64,000 nucleotides of DNA, taken from contig NC_034012.1 of the NCBI RefSeq assembly GCF_000346465.2, forward strand, positions 22,169,169 through 22,233,168, read 5' to 3'. A model generated the notes under the pieces. The model searched no databases. It was given only the letters and a program-made list of their open reading frames with translations, and had not been told where the DNA came from. Below are positions 1 through 11,312 of this stretch, piece after piece. Position 1 is the stretch's first letter; every line of letters starts with the position of its first letter. The position numbers and the translations under genes are program-made. The stretch is from Prunus persica (lineage: Eukaryota; Streptophyta; Magnoliopsida; Rosales; Rosaceae).

Positions 1-2070
1 GTTGGAATTGATCGTCGAGCCAAGGTATAAAGTTACTCCCCTTGATGTGCTTAATCCGAAGGTGTAATTATTGGCTGGCGGTTTAGAGTTTTCCGATCGC
101 CGGAAAATTGCTTAATGCACCCGCGGGCGGTGGCAGCGCATCACCAGGGTGTCAATGTTGGGTTTTTATCCTAGAATGTTTCCCACGTCGTTCCGAGCAC
201 GACGGTAAGCTCGGATTCCAATTTGGATACCGTTTGAGCCTTGAACGGATTTAATGGATTTTGCATATTGTGCAATTTCCAGGTTCAATAGGTTCAGACC
301 ATTGGATCAAATCCAAATTCACGTATGTCGTACCTTGTATCTCCAAGATCGTATAGGATTTGACGGATCGTGAATCGGAGTCCCGGATACTCCGAAATCG
401 TGAACCCTAGGGTTAAATAACCGTAATCATCCGATCGTGATAAATCCGACCGTCCGATTCGAACCAGACTTGTAGGACATGGTTATTTAAATGTGAGGAA
501 CTTATAGGAACTCTTGGATTGGTAATTGGAAGTCATGGACCCCACGGGGTCCCAGATTGACCAATATGGAAGTTTATCACTTAGTGAGTCTCGGGTCTTT
601 TCAGACAGCTCTAACCATTCGAAATGCTTAAGTGGGCATAAGAATGACTTTAAAGTTAGTGCACGCACTTCTAGGAGTCGGGGGTCAGTGTTTTAATTAA
701 ATACTTATACCGAGTATTTTTATTAATTAAATATTCATGGTGGTTTAATCAGGCACCGGGGCCAGGCAGACCCGTAGGAGAGACCTTTAAGAGGTCCAGC
801 TAGCTCGGACCAGGAGTGAGTGGACTTTTTATTTTATAAATAATTTTTGCCATTCAATTTCATATTTGATCTTGAATAAGTTTGATTCAAATATTAGTGT
901 TTCCAATATTTGATATGTGCTTTTAAATATTTTAATTTATATGCTGTCGAGTGGGATATCCTTTAAGGATATAGGAAAAGGAAATTCTAGCTAAATATCA
1001 GATAAATGGCAGCATAGTTTTAGATTTAATAGAAATTCAGTTATTCATCAGATCTTTCAGAAATTTTATATTTTCTTCAGCCACCTTAGGTACCCAGATA
1101 TAAAGATGTTGCCTTCGGAATAAATGTTGCCTTTGGAATAAAATTGTTGCCTTCGGTATAGTCAGCGCGCTTGACAGTTGCCCCACGAGTTTCAGGGACG
1201 CCTGGACCGTGGGAGCGAGAATGCGGATCAGGTTGACTAAGGTCTCCTGAATCCTGCGAGATTGCGGCTCGGGTCGACCTTGTATTACCGAGACCTGCGA
1301 GTACGTGTCACAAATTGTGACATGAGAAATTGATGGATGTCAGGAATTGACGGCATACTAGGAATTGACGGATATCAGGAATTGACGGAAATAAAGGGGT
1401 ACACCTAGGTGGTAGTTTTAAATTGATTTCAATGCTTTTAAGAGAGTTTTATTTACCATGAGTATGATTGGCATATACATATATAAATATATGAATGCAT
1501 TGATTTCAGTACGAGTATAATGAAGAGGATAATTTAGTTTTGCATAACTGTTTTTACAGTGGGGTTAGTATGTTCAAATGCTATTTTCTAAACCTTTATT
1601 TTTGTCCACTCATATTTTTGAATGTTTTGCACCCCCAGGCAATAGACGTACACCAGAGCGCCACCACCGGGCAGATTCCACGCTCCGCTCCACTCTCCCT
1701 CTTATATAGAATTTTCTTTTGAAATCAAATTGTTCTGTTGTATATTCCTGAATTAGTTGCTCTGATGACTTGCCCTAGGACTTTCTGTGTGGCCTGAGGC
1801 CGTTTAGTTTATCAGAATTGTTTGGATCTTAAATTGGAAGCATGCTGGCAGTTGAGATATTTATATATATGCGTTGACAGGTCGAAGTTTTGGGAAATGA
1901 TCAAATTACAGGAAAAGCTCTGTCGAATTTTCGGCAGAAGTCGAACTTGTAATAAACTTGAATTTTAACTAGAAGGGCAATTTAGTCATTATGTTCGGCA
2001 CTCACCAAGTCTCGGACACACATAAGGTTTGGCTCGAATTTCAAAGTGGAATTTGAGTCGGGTCCTGTCA
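1..2070 (+). mobile_element. LTR (3' portion) of a large TGTAACACCC-type retroelement, copy 1
   Basis: The segment is non-coding and parallels, in reverse complement, the well-delimited solo LTR at 17247-20580. Shared landmarks are a block with GATCGCCGGAAAA near 100, a block with CGGAGTCCCGGATACTCCG near 380, the pair around TTTTCGGCAGAAG near 1930, and the terminal GGGTCCTGTCA ending at 2070. The 5' part lies outside the window. No primer binding site or internal region follows, so it is a 3' LTR, solo LTR or fragment. Short tandem repeats occur at 1108-1160 (TTGCCTTCGGAATAAA-like) and 1331-1392 (GGAATTGACGG-like). Assignment rests on similarity to the delimited copy, and divergence is high. 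Confidence 0.7.
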
Positions 2071-2222
2071 GGCCGGGCCGGGATTCAGACACCCAAGCCC
2101 AAGCCTAGCCCGGCCCAAGGCGGGCCTGGCCATCTCAAACCCATAACGGGCCGGGCCAGGCTTTTTTCAAAGGGCCGGGCGGGACCCCATCAGCCCATGA
2201 GCCCGCGGGCCAAATGATGAGG
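2071..2222. repeat. GC-rich GGGCCGGGCC repeat segment
   Basis: A short GC-rich stretch of GGCCGGGCC and CGGGCCAGG words abuts the LTR end. Such words are common in plant hAT-type MITEs, but no terminal repeats or target duplication could be delimited. The open frame here (2029-2217) is a by-product of base composition. Confidence 0.35.
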
Positions 2223-2896
2223 CCTACCTGCAATCCATTTTTTCGTTTTCTGGTCTGAACTTTTAGTCTTCTACTCCCTTTTAAATCTCAATGGATAAAA
2301 TAATTGAGAATGTGGAGAGCCAAGAAAATGAAACCAAGCAAAAACTTGAATAATTAACCATCAAAACAAAAACAAAAAACAAAAACAAAAACAAAACAAA
2401 AAACTTAAAAAACCCATTAGATGAGGAAGATAACTATGATTTTGAGCGAATGGCTATGTGAAATGGGAAATCTTACAAAAACCTTGGGTTTTTACGACCC
2501 AAATTTGTCTTCATTGACATTTTCACAAATTTTACTTAAAGATTTTTGGGAGAGTATTTGGAGGAGAGGAAATGAGAGATGAGTTGATAAGGTAGAAGAG
2601 CTTGATGGAGAGAGAGAGAGAGAGGAGGAGGAGCTGGATTGAAGGTTCATATAGTGGCTGAATTTGATTTGGTTTTTCTCCTCTTGGATAAAGACACAAA
2701 TTTTATGTGTACAACGATTTATAAAAATTTACAGGTGTAGTAACTTCTTTAATTTTTTGTTTCAAAGCAAAGTTTAAATTTAAAACACTGACCCCCCAAA
2801 AAAAGCAGTTTAAAACCGGTCTCCACTAATTATTTTGTTTTTATATATATATATTTTCTGTTTTGTGTTTTGCACGTCTTTCTCTCTCTCCTCTCA
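2223..2896. other. Gene-free AT-rich interval
   Basis: No coding signal, terminal repeats or RNA gene is visible. The stretch contains A-rich runs (2365-2410) and a short GA run (2610-2630). Confidence 0.5.
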
Positions 2897-2904
2897 CTTA
2901 TCGT

Positions 2905-3207
2905 TAGGGCTGGCAATGGGTCGGGTCGTGTCGGGTTCGTGTCGTGTCGGGATAATAAACGTGTCAAGAATGCTCAACCCGAACCCAACCCATTTAATAA
3001 ACGTGTCGTGTCGGGTTCGGGTCGTCTTTTATCGTGCGGGTTTCGAGTCGTGTAACGGGTTCATAAAGAATAACATGCATGTTACAAAACTCACAACCGA
3101 AAAAATTTTAATTAAAAAAAACAGAGAGAGTAGAGAAAATATAAGGAAAAGAAAGAAAAAAAAAAGATAGAGAGAGGAGAGAAGAGAGAAGCTAAAGAAA
3201 GAAAAAA

Positions 3208-3246
<39 letters not shown>

Positions 3247-3991
3247 GAGAGAAGATTGAAGGAAAGTAAGAAAGAAAAAAGAGAGATGAGAGAAAACTGA
3301 AGAGAAGGAAAAAAAACAGAGAGAAGAGGAAAGGAAAAGAGAGGAAAAAAAAAAAAAAGGAGAGGAGAGAAGATTGAAGGAAAGTAAGAAAGAAAAAAGA
3401 GAGATGAGAGAAAACTGAAGAGAAGGAAAAAAAACAGAGAGAAGAGGAAAGGAAAAGAGAGGAAAAAAAAAAAGAGGAGAAGAAAGAAGAAAAAGAAAAA
3501 AAAAAAAAAAAAAGGAAAAGAGGGGAAAAAAAAAAAAAGAGGAGAAGGAAGAAGAAAAAAAACAACAACCGAAGGAGCAAGTTTGAAGGAAAGTAAGAAA
3601 GAAAAAAGAGAGGTGAGAGAAATCTGAGGAGAGGGAAAAAAAACCTAGAGAGGGGGATCTGAAAAGAGTGGAAAAAAAAAAAAAGAGGGTGTTTATTGTT
3701 GCAGAGTTACGATGAGTATTGGAAAAAACAGCATGTGAGAAGAGGCGGGGTAAAAAAGGAGAGAGACGGGTTGACGGGTTGTACACGGGTTGACACGACC
3801 CGTTTAATAAACGGGTTAGATAGGTATTATAACGGGTTAGCGGGTTGACCCGAAACCCACCCGTTTATTAAACGGGTCAGAACGGGTTGACCCGAAATTG
3901 ACCCGTTTTTTTATCGTGCGGGTTGAACCCGCTAATTTCTCGTGCGGGTTTCGAGTCGTGTATCGGGTCGTATCCGAAATTGCCACCCCTA
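2905..3991. mobile_element. Non-autonomous hAT element, 1087 bp
   Basis: Terminal inverted repeats TAGGGCTGGCAAT at the left and TAGGGGTGGCAAT at the right (reverse complement) are bounded by the perfect 8-bp direct repeat CTTATCGT at 2897-2904 and 3992-3999. An 8-bp duplication and TAGGG-type termini are characteristic of hAT transposons. The arms contain repeated CGGGTCGTGTCGGGTT-like words; the middle is a homopurine tract. There is no transposase, so it must have been mobilised in trans. Confidence 0.85.
3110..3760 (+). repeat. Homopurine (A/G) low-complexity tract
   Basis: Roughly 650 bases are almost entirely A and G on the + strand, with an internal tandem repeat of about 117 bp (3240-3355 and 3358-3470). 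The long open frames on the minus strand through it encode Ser/Phe/Leu runs and are compositional artefacts. Confidence 0.85.
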
Positions 3992-4000
3992 CTTATCGTT

Positions 4001-4620
4001 CCCTCTATAACCAGCCCCCTCTTCCTCTTCCTCTCCTCACTTCTTTTCTTCCTTTTCTTTATTCGTTCTTTGGTTCCATATCATATATGGCTGGTAAGAA
4101 TTTGTTTCGATTTTTCTTTTAAAGAAGTTTTTGCCATTTTATTTATATCATAAATCTGGGATATTTATACCATTTAAAATCTACTACTATTACTGTTAAT
4201 AGTTTTTTCTTATATTTTTCTTTTTATCCATACCATTGTTGGCTCACTTAGATCTGGATTTTTGTGTGTTTTGAAGGTGATTATCTGCTACTTAGGTCTG
4301 GAGTTTTTTTCTTTGTTTGTGTGCTCTTGAAATTGAAGGCTCAAAGCATGAGCTAAGGTTGAAGGTGTGATTTATTATTATTATTTTTTTAACTCTTTAG
4401 TTGCATTGAAATATTGTCTCCTACAATTTTAATTTGATTATATTTTTTTTTGCGTGTATGTGAAGGTTTGATGAAGACGCATAACTTTTATTTAGGTTTG
4501 ATTTTTCTGATGGGTTGTTCATACAAAATACACAACCGTTTAAAGTTGGTGGCGGTGGTGCTCGGAGAGAGAGAGAGAGAAAAGGTGGTTTAGGTTTTTT
4601 TTGGCAATTAATTTTTTTTT
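4001..4620 (+). promoter_or_regulatory. Promoter/leader-like segment, copy 1 of a duplicated block
   Basis: CTATAACCAGCCCCCTCTTCC resembles a TATA/pyrimidine-rich leader. It is followed by ATGGCTG with a GTAAGA donor-like sequence at 4088-4100 and a T-rich intron-like stretch ending near 4465 (TATGTGAAG then GTTTGATGAAGACGC). Parts are closely repeated at 26430-26469, 37100-37130 and 37255-37534 (for example GGCTCACTTAGATCTGGATT in both). The block looks like the 5' end of a gene (core promoter, first exon, first intron). The gene is not recognised, and the start codon and splice sites are predictions. Confidence 0.45.
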
Positions 4621-4639
4621 TCATAAATAAATACTTTGG

Positions 4640-4877
4640 GCACGAATGAATAATTGGTGTGCATGTATAAAAGTGAAATCGGATGCAGCAGTCAATGTGT
4701 CAGAACAACCACTTCCGTGCTCAAAAGTATTGAGCATAGGACACGAAAAAAGTAATTTGTGCTTAATGAACAATGAAACTCCTATACAGGAAATCGACCA
4801 ACTTGTTGTGGTTGCACCGTGGCTGTTAACAAAGAGCACAAATAATTGTGACTTTTACATTAAAGAGCACAAATAAT
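4640..4877 (+). pseudogene. Unidentified short coding-like fragment
   Basis: A 76-codon frame (ATG at 4646) has balanced amino acid usage, unlike the low-complexity frames around it, with a stretch reading IQEIDQLVVVAPWLL. It has no recognisable domain. The matching continuation, if any, would lie beyond the hAT/CACTA insertion at 4906-10929. It may be an exon remnant or chance. Confidence 0.25.
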
Positions 4878-5109
4878 ATTGGTGCCTAAAGTCTGATATT
4901 ATAGTCATTGGCGGACCCAATACATGCTTACTGTGGGCAGCTGCCCACATTTAAGTGGTTTCTTCACCCATCTAGCCAAACACTTTGTCTATAAAAATTA
5001 GACACTTGGCTAATATTTTGCATGCAAAATCCCCACTCAGCACTCTAAATAAGTAAAGTCTTCAAGGTTTTAGCCCAAAACCTCTTCTATATTGAAAATA
5101 TCACTACTA

Positions 5110-6620
5110 CAAAAAAGCAAAAAGACGACGGTAAATCACCGTCGTGTATTCGGTTTTTCAATGGTCGTGGAATCCACCGTCATCTTTTCCCTCATAAACC
5201 ACGACGCTAAATCACCGTCGTTGTTAAAATATACAACGTCATCAACAAATACAAAACGACGTCTTTGTACTGCAAAAAGATCTAAAAAAGCAGTCAAGGA
5301 TGAGAATAGACGACCAACTCTCTAAAAAAAACGTCGTTAAAAAGGAAAAATATGACACATATTAACAGAACAAGGCCGCAAGATAGACATACAACGACGA
5401 AAAATAAAATAAGACGCCGTTAAATATCATTTTCACGACAATAAAAAATATGACGTCTTTAAATACATTAAAAGACGACGTTATTGACACCTACTACGTC
5501 GCCTATAAAAAACAGCCGTCGTAAAATAAATTTTCCACTTCGATTTTTCTATAAAAGATGACGTGGAAATAGTTGTCAGTGTCATTACTTACGACGTATG
5601 TATTTATAGAGTAGACGTTGAACGACGAAACAACGTCGGTTACAAATATATGAGAGTCGTATTACAAAATTTATACGTCCTATTTTCAGAAACAAACAAC
5701 GACGATAAATATTAGACGTTGTTAAATAAAACAACGTCGAAAACGAATAAAAACAGACGTGTTTACTCTGCTAAAGTTCTAAAAAATAGTCGAGGATGAG
5801 AATAGACGACCAACTCAAACAAATCACCGTCGTTAAAAAGGAAAAATATGACACATATTAAAAGAACAAGGCCGCAAGATAGACATACAACGACGACAAC
5901 TAAAACACTACGCCGTTAAATATAATTTTCACGACAAGAAAAAATATGACGTCTTTAAATGCATGAGAAGACAACGTTATTGAAATCTACAACGTCTCTT
6001 ATTTACAAACAACCGTCGTGAAATAAATTTTTCACTTCGATTTTTCTAAAAAAGATGACGTGGAAATAGTTGTCAGTGTCATTATTTACGACGTATGTAT
6101 TTATATAGTTGACGTTGAAATTCGAAACAACGTCGGTGGCATGTATATAGTCGACGTTGTATTTATATGTATTCATTACTCACGACGCACTTATTAATAT
6201 AGACGACGTTGAACTTCTAAACAACGTCGGTTCCAAATAAATGAGAGCCGTATTACAGAACATATAGACGGCGTTGATTATGATGAGAGCCGTATTACAA
6301 ATAACGTCGTTTAATTGATATTAGACGGCGGTTATGATGAATTACCGTCGGAATTCATTTCGTTCCTCTTCGTTTATAAAAGAACTTGCGACGTGGAAAA
6401 TGTATGATGACGTCGTATTTTTAACGTTCAGATTATATATCTCGTTTTATAGACGTCGGTATTATGGGATTGGAGTCGTGTTATTTTAAATTACATGGCG
6501 GTTCTTAATCCTTCCCCGACGTGATATCCTGAATAATTGCTTCACAATAGCGTCGTGGTTCTTCATTGTTACGTTGCTTTAAAACGTCGGTAAATATGCT
6601 GAATAACTGGTTCACAATAA
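5110..6620. repeat. Subterminal ACGACGG/CCGTCGT array of element A (3' side)
   Basis: Dense short words built on ACGACG, CCGTCGT and GACGTCGT occur in both orientations, often as pairs around 10-20 bases. Two long internal copies are visible (5280-5640 and 5775-6110, sharing AAAAATATGACACATATTAA). In En/Spm such subterminal motifs bind TNPA; here that role is inferred from position only. Confidence 0.8.
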
Positions 6621-6709
6621 CGTCGTGTTTTATTTGAACGTAGAAAGTGAAGAAATCACATTACAATATATTACAAAATTAATGTCATACACTGCCAATT
6701 ACATAAGCA

Positions 6710-7074
6710 TCATTCAATCCATATATCTTCACACCCATCTCGAATATTTTGACCGCCTAACTCACCCACCAGTTCATCAAATGTGTCAACATTTGGCATC
6801 CCTCTAGTAAATGGCTCACACTCAATTATCACATCACCTAAGACTTCATCACCAATAACATCATTATATTCTCTATTAGGCATTGATAACACTACCGACC
6901 AACCACGATGCATCGGGTCGTCAACAAAAAATATTTGTTTGACTTGAGAAGCCAAAACAAATTGGTCACTCCTCTGAGTCTGCCTGGATGCTCGGGGCCC
7001 AAAGCCATGGTCAGCACATCATTGCTGCCAGAAACATTGACTTTGCCTTCCGAGACTTGTTTTTGCAAATCATC
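6710..7074 (-). pseudogene. TNPA exon fused to the TNP2 C-terminal tail (deletion junction)
   Basis: After a TTTTAG acceptor the exon begins at 7074 with DDLQKQVSEGKV and runs into DVLTMALGPEHPGRLRGV, a motif typical of the C-terminal part of plant Transposase_24 proteins. It then joins directly, in the wrong frame, to a DUF4216 tail (QVKQIFFVDDPMHRGW) that is nearly identical to 46890-47139 in element B. The junction is near 6965, at a short match between GGAGTGACC and the GGAATGACC of B. The fused product would not carry a proper DUF4216 tail. Confidence 0.8.
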
Positions 7075-7555
7075 CTAAAACAAAGATATATAAAAAAGTA
7101 AGAACAAAAACACACGACGGTTATTTATATACAAACGACGTATTATATAATTTCACACGACGCAATAACATATAAATCGACGTTATTATAATTTATCACG
7201 ACGGTAGTTATACCGACGTGGTTAGTTTTTTAAAACGACGAAATTAATAAACCACCGACGTCTGATGCTTTATTTACAGACAACAGAGGGATGATTCAAT
7301 ATTCACACTTTTAACGACGTTGTTTAAAATATTTCGACGTAGTAATTTAATACAGACGACGCGAAAATGAACCACCGACATCTTATGCTATAATTACAGA
7401 AAACAGAGTTGTGATTCCTGATTTAGACCTTTAACGACGTTTTTTAAAATATGTCGACGTGGTAATATCATTCACACGACGCAAAATATAACATAAGACG
7501 TAATAAGAATTATTCACAGTTTAATAAAAATTTAAAACAGAGTGAGTAGGCTTAC

Positions 7556-8383
7556 AATTAATTTTGCTTTCTCTGCCACCTTTGGATCAGAGATGTTACC
7601 ATGTTTGTCCTGTCTAGCTCTCTTCCATAAGGTAGATCGATCAATTTCTACCCCAGGCATGGTTTCCTCTAATTGATCCTCCAAACCGGCATATCCTTTT
7701 CGAGACAATCGATGATTGTACTCAAGTTTCTCCCTAATCTGTGCATGTTGAGAATGCACAGACTCAAAATCTTTGGATAACCTTGAAGCTACAAAGGCAT
7801 CCCATTGTGCTTTCTCAATGAATTTATATGTTTCAGGGGGTTGGCTTAATCTCTCCCTGTCATTGGTGTATGGAAGGATATAATGCCTCGTTAGTGTAGA
7901 CTTGAAATCCTTCCATTTCTTGGCAGCAGAAGCTAAGACAGAGTTCTTGCCCCCTTGACCTACCACAAAGGCAATGTCAACTGCTTCCCAAATCTGCTCC
8001 TTTATATCCTTGGGGATTTGAGCCCATTTCAAGTCCACAAGTGGAACTCTGGAGCGTGCCAACACACCAATATAGGACTGCATCTCAATATGTGCTTGGC
8101 CAATTCCTTTCCCCCTTTTATTGTACTCAACAATTGGCCTCAGTTTCTGAAGTTTTCTCTTCACAACACGAGGCATTGTGCTCATACCTCGACCAGCCTT
8201 TGAATCATCAGAGATTGTTGTCGCGCTGGTTGGTTCTGTATCAGCAGATGATGAAGCAAACTTCATCTTCTTCGAAGACTTCACTATCTTCGAAGACTTC
8301 TCTTGAGGAGGTACCATTCCAAGGTCCTTACCTCCATTTTTCTTGGAGCCAGAATCCTTACTTTGGTCTTGGTGAGAAACCAT
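7556..8383 (-). pseudogene. TNPA-like Transposase_24 exon of element A
   Basis: The 276-codon exon starts at the ATG ending at 8383 and finishes at a GTAAGC donor at 7556. A Ser/Lys-rich N-terminus (about residues 1-70) is followed by the Transposase_24 (Ptta/En/Spm) region, with KRKLQKLRPIVEYNKRGKG and WAQIPKDIKEQIWEAVDIAF, and a C-terminal part that precedes a coiled coil in the full gene. It is almost identical to 40787-41593 in B apart from short indels. This family is thought to bind subterminal repeats and to act with TNP2. The exon is open, but the gene it belongs to is truncated downstream, so I call it a pseudogene. Confidence 0.8.
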
Positions 8384-8684
8384 TTTTACAGACAAAACTG
8401 CAAGTGAAAATATTTCAAGAAAAGATTAAGAACACAAACGACGGTTATTAATAAAATACGACGTATGATATGATTTTAAACGACGCAATGAAATAATATC
8501 AGACGTAATAAATGTTTAAAACCAAGGTAATTAAACAACGACGAAATAATTAACTATAAACGACGTGATAATTAACTATAAACGACGGAATATTTATATA
8601 ACGTCGTGGTATTGATGTTCACACGACGTCAGTAGTAATATACCGTCGTCTATATAAGGATCCAAAACCCTTCTTTCTTTCTCT

Positions 8685-8961
8685 GTGAATGTTTGATTGC
8701 AGATTTGATTTTTCTGAACCATGGTTTTTGTTTTCTAATTTGATAAAATACAAGGCCAAGAAAGAAAGTTTTTGAATCTTATATAGACGACGGTATTTTA
8801 ATATGACGTCGTGGTATTAACATTCACACGACGTAAAACAATAAGATACTGTCGTCTATATTAGATACCAACCCTACTTTCTTTTTCTTTATATTTTATC
8901 AAATTAGGGAAAAACAAAAACCATTGTTCAGAGAAATCAAACCTGCAATTAAACAAGCAAA
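8685..8961. repeat. Inverted repeat in the TNPA leader intron (element A)
   Basis: Two arms of about 130 bases, each containing a block like TTTGATAAAATA next to AAAACAAAAACCAT, face each other across an ACGTCGTG-rich centre. It is the counterpart of 40179-40446 in B. Confidence 0.7.
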
Positions 8962-9854
8962 TCAAAAAAAGACTATAATTTTAAAAACAACTTTGTCAAT
9001 TTTCAGACGACGCTAGAACGACTGACGAACCGTCGTGGTCTACATATTTAACCACGTAAATAAGAAGCTACCGTCGTCTTATTTAGTTGAGGTAGTTGTC
9101 TTCAAAGTTGGAAACTTTCCCTCTTTGTCTGTAAATTTTATCGAACTTGGAAAGAAGTAAAATGATTTTGGCCAGAAAAAAGGTAAAAAGATTTTTCAAA
9201 CAAAAAACGTATGAGCATGCAAAACAGCAACCAAAATAGTGAAAATGAAAGCTTACCTTTTGCGTGCAATGAAAGCAAGAGGAAGACGATCGATGTTTAA
9301 GTTCAGAGACGACGAAGAAGACGAGAGGAAGACGATGAGATACTCTGACAAGGAAAAAAGTCTAAAAGTTTTCTCTGGGAGATTGAAATTTTTAATCGGG
9401 TTTGGAAATAGTGCATGTGTAAGTCAGGTAGACGAAAAGTTGCTTACATATAAAACCATTTCAAAAAAATAATACGGCGGTTACATATAACTACGACGTA
9501 TAAATTAAAAAATACGACGGTAAATTTAACTTCGGACGTGGTAAATAAATACGACAGTAGTGTTGTAGGTACCGTCGTAGTAAACTCAAAAATTAAAGTA
9601 CATAAGTAATAACTCGCGTCATGGTAGATTATTTAACACGTCGGTTTTATTAATGTACCGACGTGGATTTCTGTAATATACGTCGTTAATACCGACGTTG
9701 ATTTTACAATTTAAACGGCGGTTTTTTGTAAGGACCGCCGTTGGTTTTAAAAATTTATTCTATAAATTTGTCGCTTTCATTCATTTTCGGTTTACATTTA
9801 GGGTTCCAAGTTCTTCCTCTCTCAGAGACACTTTCTCTCACGTCTCAAAGACAA

Positions 9855-10126
9855 TAATTTGGATGTCTTTCTCAAAGAGAAATTGAGCTTACTCGCATCA
9901 AATATATGTCCACAAGAAGAAGCTTGTCAACTAGCCTTCTCACTTCCTTGATCAAGCCTGATAGGACACTTAGTGCTTCTGAATACTCCTTGCTTTCCAT
10001 CAAAAGAGATGCAAGCCTGGCCTCCACTCGCTGTCAAAGGGAAAGTTCGCTTCTCAGGGAAATCTGAAGATCAGATGTGCCTGATCCTCTGCTTGATTTT
10101 CTTGGCTAAGAAGATCCGTCAGATCC
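9855..10126 (-). pseudogene. RPN6: Captured RPN6 (26S proteasome subunit) fragment in element A
   Basis: On the minus strand the frame gives EARLASLLMESKEYSEALS, then SGLIKEVRRL and KLLLVDI, followed after a frameshift by SKLNFSLRK. This is the N-terminal helical-repeat region of RPN6/PSMD11, a lid subunit of the 26S proteasome. Frame changes and internal deletions rule out a working product. It lies between the 5' subterminal array and the TNPA leader, in the same sense as TNPA. The corresponding copy in B (38889-39277) extends further toward the N-terminus. Confidence 0.85.
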
Positions 10127-10725
10127 AAACTGTTAAAGAAACTGAAACTGTTAAAGAAACCCTAAACTAACACGACGCAATATTTGTTTTGCGACGTGGA
10201 ATCTTTTCATTTAACGTCGTTAGGTTTAATATAACCGACGTGGATTTGAATTTGCCGTCGATATATTTATATTTATATTTTGTATTTTATATTTGACGTC
10301 GATATATTTATATTTTCCGTCGTTGTACATTAATTTAATACGGCGATATTTTGTATTTTAAAGCCGTGGATTTGTTTGTAATTATACGGCGTCTTATACG
10401 AAAACCTCGTCGTGTTATTTTATGAGTAAAAACGGCGGCTTTTATTGAAATCGTCGTCTTTACTTTCTACGTCGGTCGATTCATAACTTCTGCCGTTCTT
10501 TGTTGGCTTTGATTTTACACTGCGGAAATCTGTTTCAAATAGACGTCGGTTGTTTAATTAGGTACGTCGTTGTTTTTGAACAGCCATTTGAATCTCCATT
10601 TTTAGTTGTCTAAGGTGGTATTACACGACGGTGTTTTTAGAACCGTCGTCTTTTTAAAAACCACGACGGTTTTCACTTAGACCGTCGTTGTTTTCTGGTC
10701 GTCTTTTTCACTTTTTGTAGTAGTG
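10127..10725. repeat. 5' subterminal ACGACGG/CCGTCGT array of element A
   Basis: Repeated CGTCG-core words occur in both orientations up to the terminal repeat, for example ACACGACGGTG facing ACCGTCGTC near 10625-10650. It matches 37535-37950 in B. Confidence 0.8.
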
Positions 10726-10937
10726 TATCAAGGCCTGAGACTTAATAAACATATGGTCAAATATATAAAGCATTAGATTTTGGCCCAAAATCATATATTA
10801 AAAATTTATTGAAATAGATTATGTGTTATAATATATATCGTATTGCTATGAAAACCTAGACTTTGTAGGAGTTAGTTATGAAATTGTTTTTTATGCCCCC
10901 AGATGGGAAAAAGTCTAAGTCCGCCACTGATTGTAGT

Positions 10938-11312
10938 AGTGATTGCCTTCTCTTTCTGTAACAGTGAACCACAACCTTGCATAGACTTTCACTAACCTTC
11001 TTATTAAGCCTTGAGCCACGTTGTTTTGGCGTTTCTTTTTTTTTTTTTGCCCAAAGTTCTCCTGGATTCTCTTGGTGGCACATTGATTTTGGGACAATAC
11101 TTTTGTTTGTTGCCAAAAATATTTTGGGAGGAATTGTTGAATATATTTGAACAGTTTTATTTGTAGTCATTCCAGCCCCAAAAAGACATTTTCAGAATTC
11201 AGCATTATTGGATAGGAATCAATATTAAAATAATGGTGCCCAACATACTTGCATAGATTGATATTAGCGGCACTCTAATTAGGGCGGAAATTTGATATGC
11301 CCCTATTAGCAT
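10938..11312. other. Gene-free interval with unassigned host sequence and start of element D motifs
   Basis: The first part (10938-11190) carries short minus-strand frames, one reading QRGSRLNKKVSESLCKVVVH, without a recognised domain. From about 11260 the GGGCGGA and GCCCCTATTAG words typical of element D appear. No promoter or RNA gene is evident. Confidence 0.35.

Larger units (their letters stand above)
5102..10725 (-). mobile_element. CACTA (En/Spm) element A, 5624 bp, internally deleted
   Basis: Both ends carry CACTACTACAAAAA followed by about 14 more matching bases ending GACGAC, and the 3-bp duplication TAT flanks it (5099-5101, 10726-10728). These are diagnostic CACTA features. Coding content runs on the minus strand: a captured RPN6 piece, a TNPA/Transposase_24 exon, and a junction joining TNPA to the tail of TNP2. 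The 10725 end equals the 37535 end of element B, so A is an inverted, shorter relative of B. It lacks the catalytic TNP2 region and must be non-autonomous. Confidence 0.93.
4906..10929. mobile_element. Small hAT-like element split by CACTA element A
   Basis: The left end reads CATTGGCGGACCC and the right end, reverse complemented, CAGTGGCGGACTTA. The flanking octamers ATTATAGT (4898-4905) and ATTGTAGT (10930-10937) match at 7 of 8 positions. Without the CACTA insertion the element is about 400 bp and non-coding. It was therefore in place before element A inserted. Confidence 0.6.

Noticed and set aside
3029..3786. Two long minus-strand open frames (183 and 224 codons)
   Set aside because: They lie in a homopurine tract and translate to Phe/Leu/Ser runs; no domain or codon signal.
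8041..8451. 136-codon + frame and similar frames opposite TNPA exons
   Set aside because: Antisense shadow of the Transposase_24 exon at 7556-8383.
11240..11312. Left terminus of element D
   Set aside because: No CACTA-type end matching CACTACCAAAATTTG could be found near here; only the motif words support D on this side.
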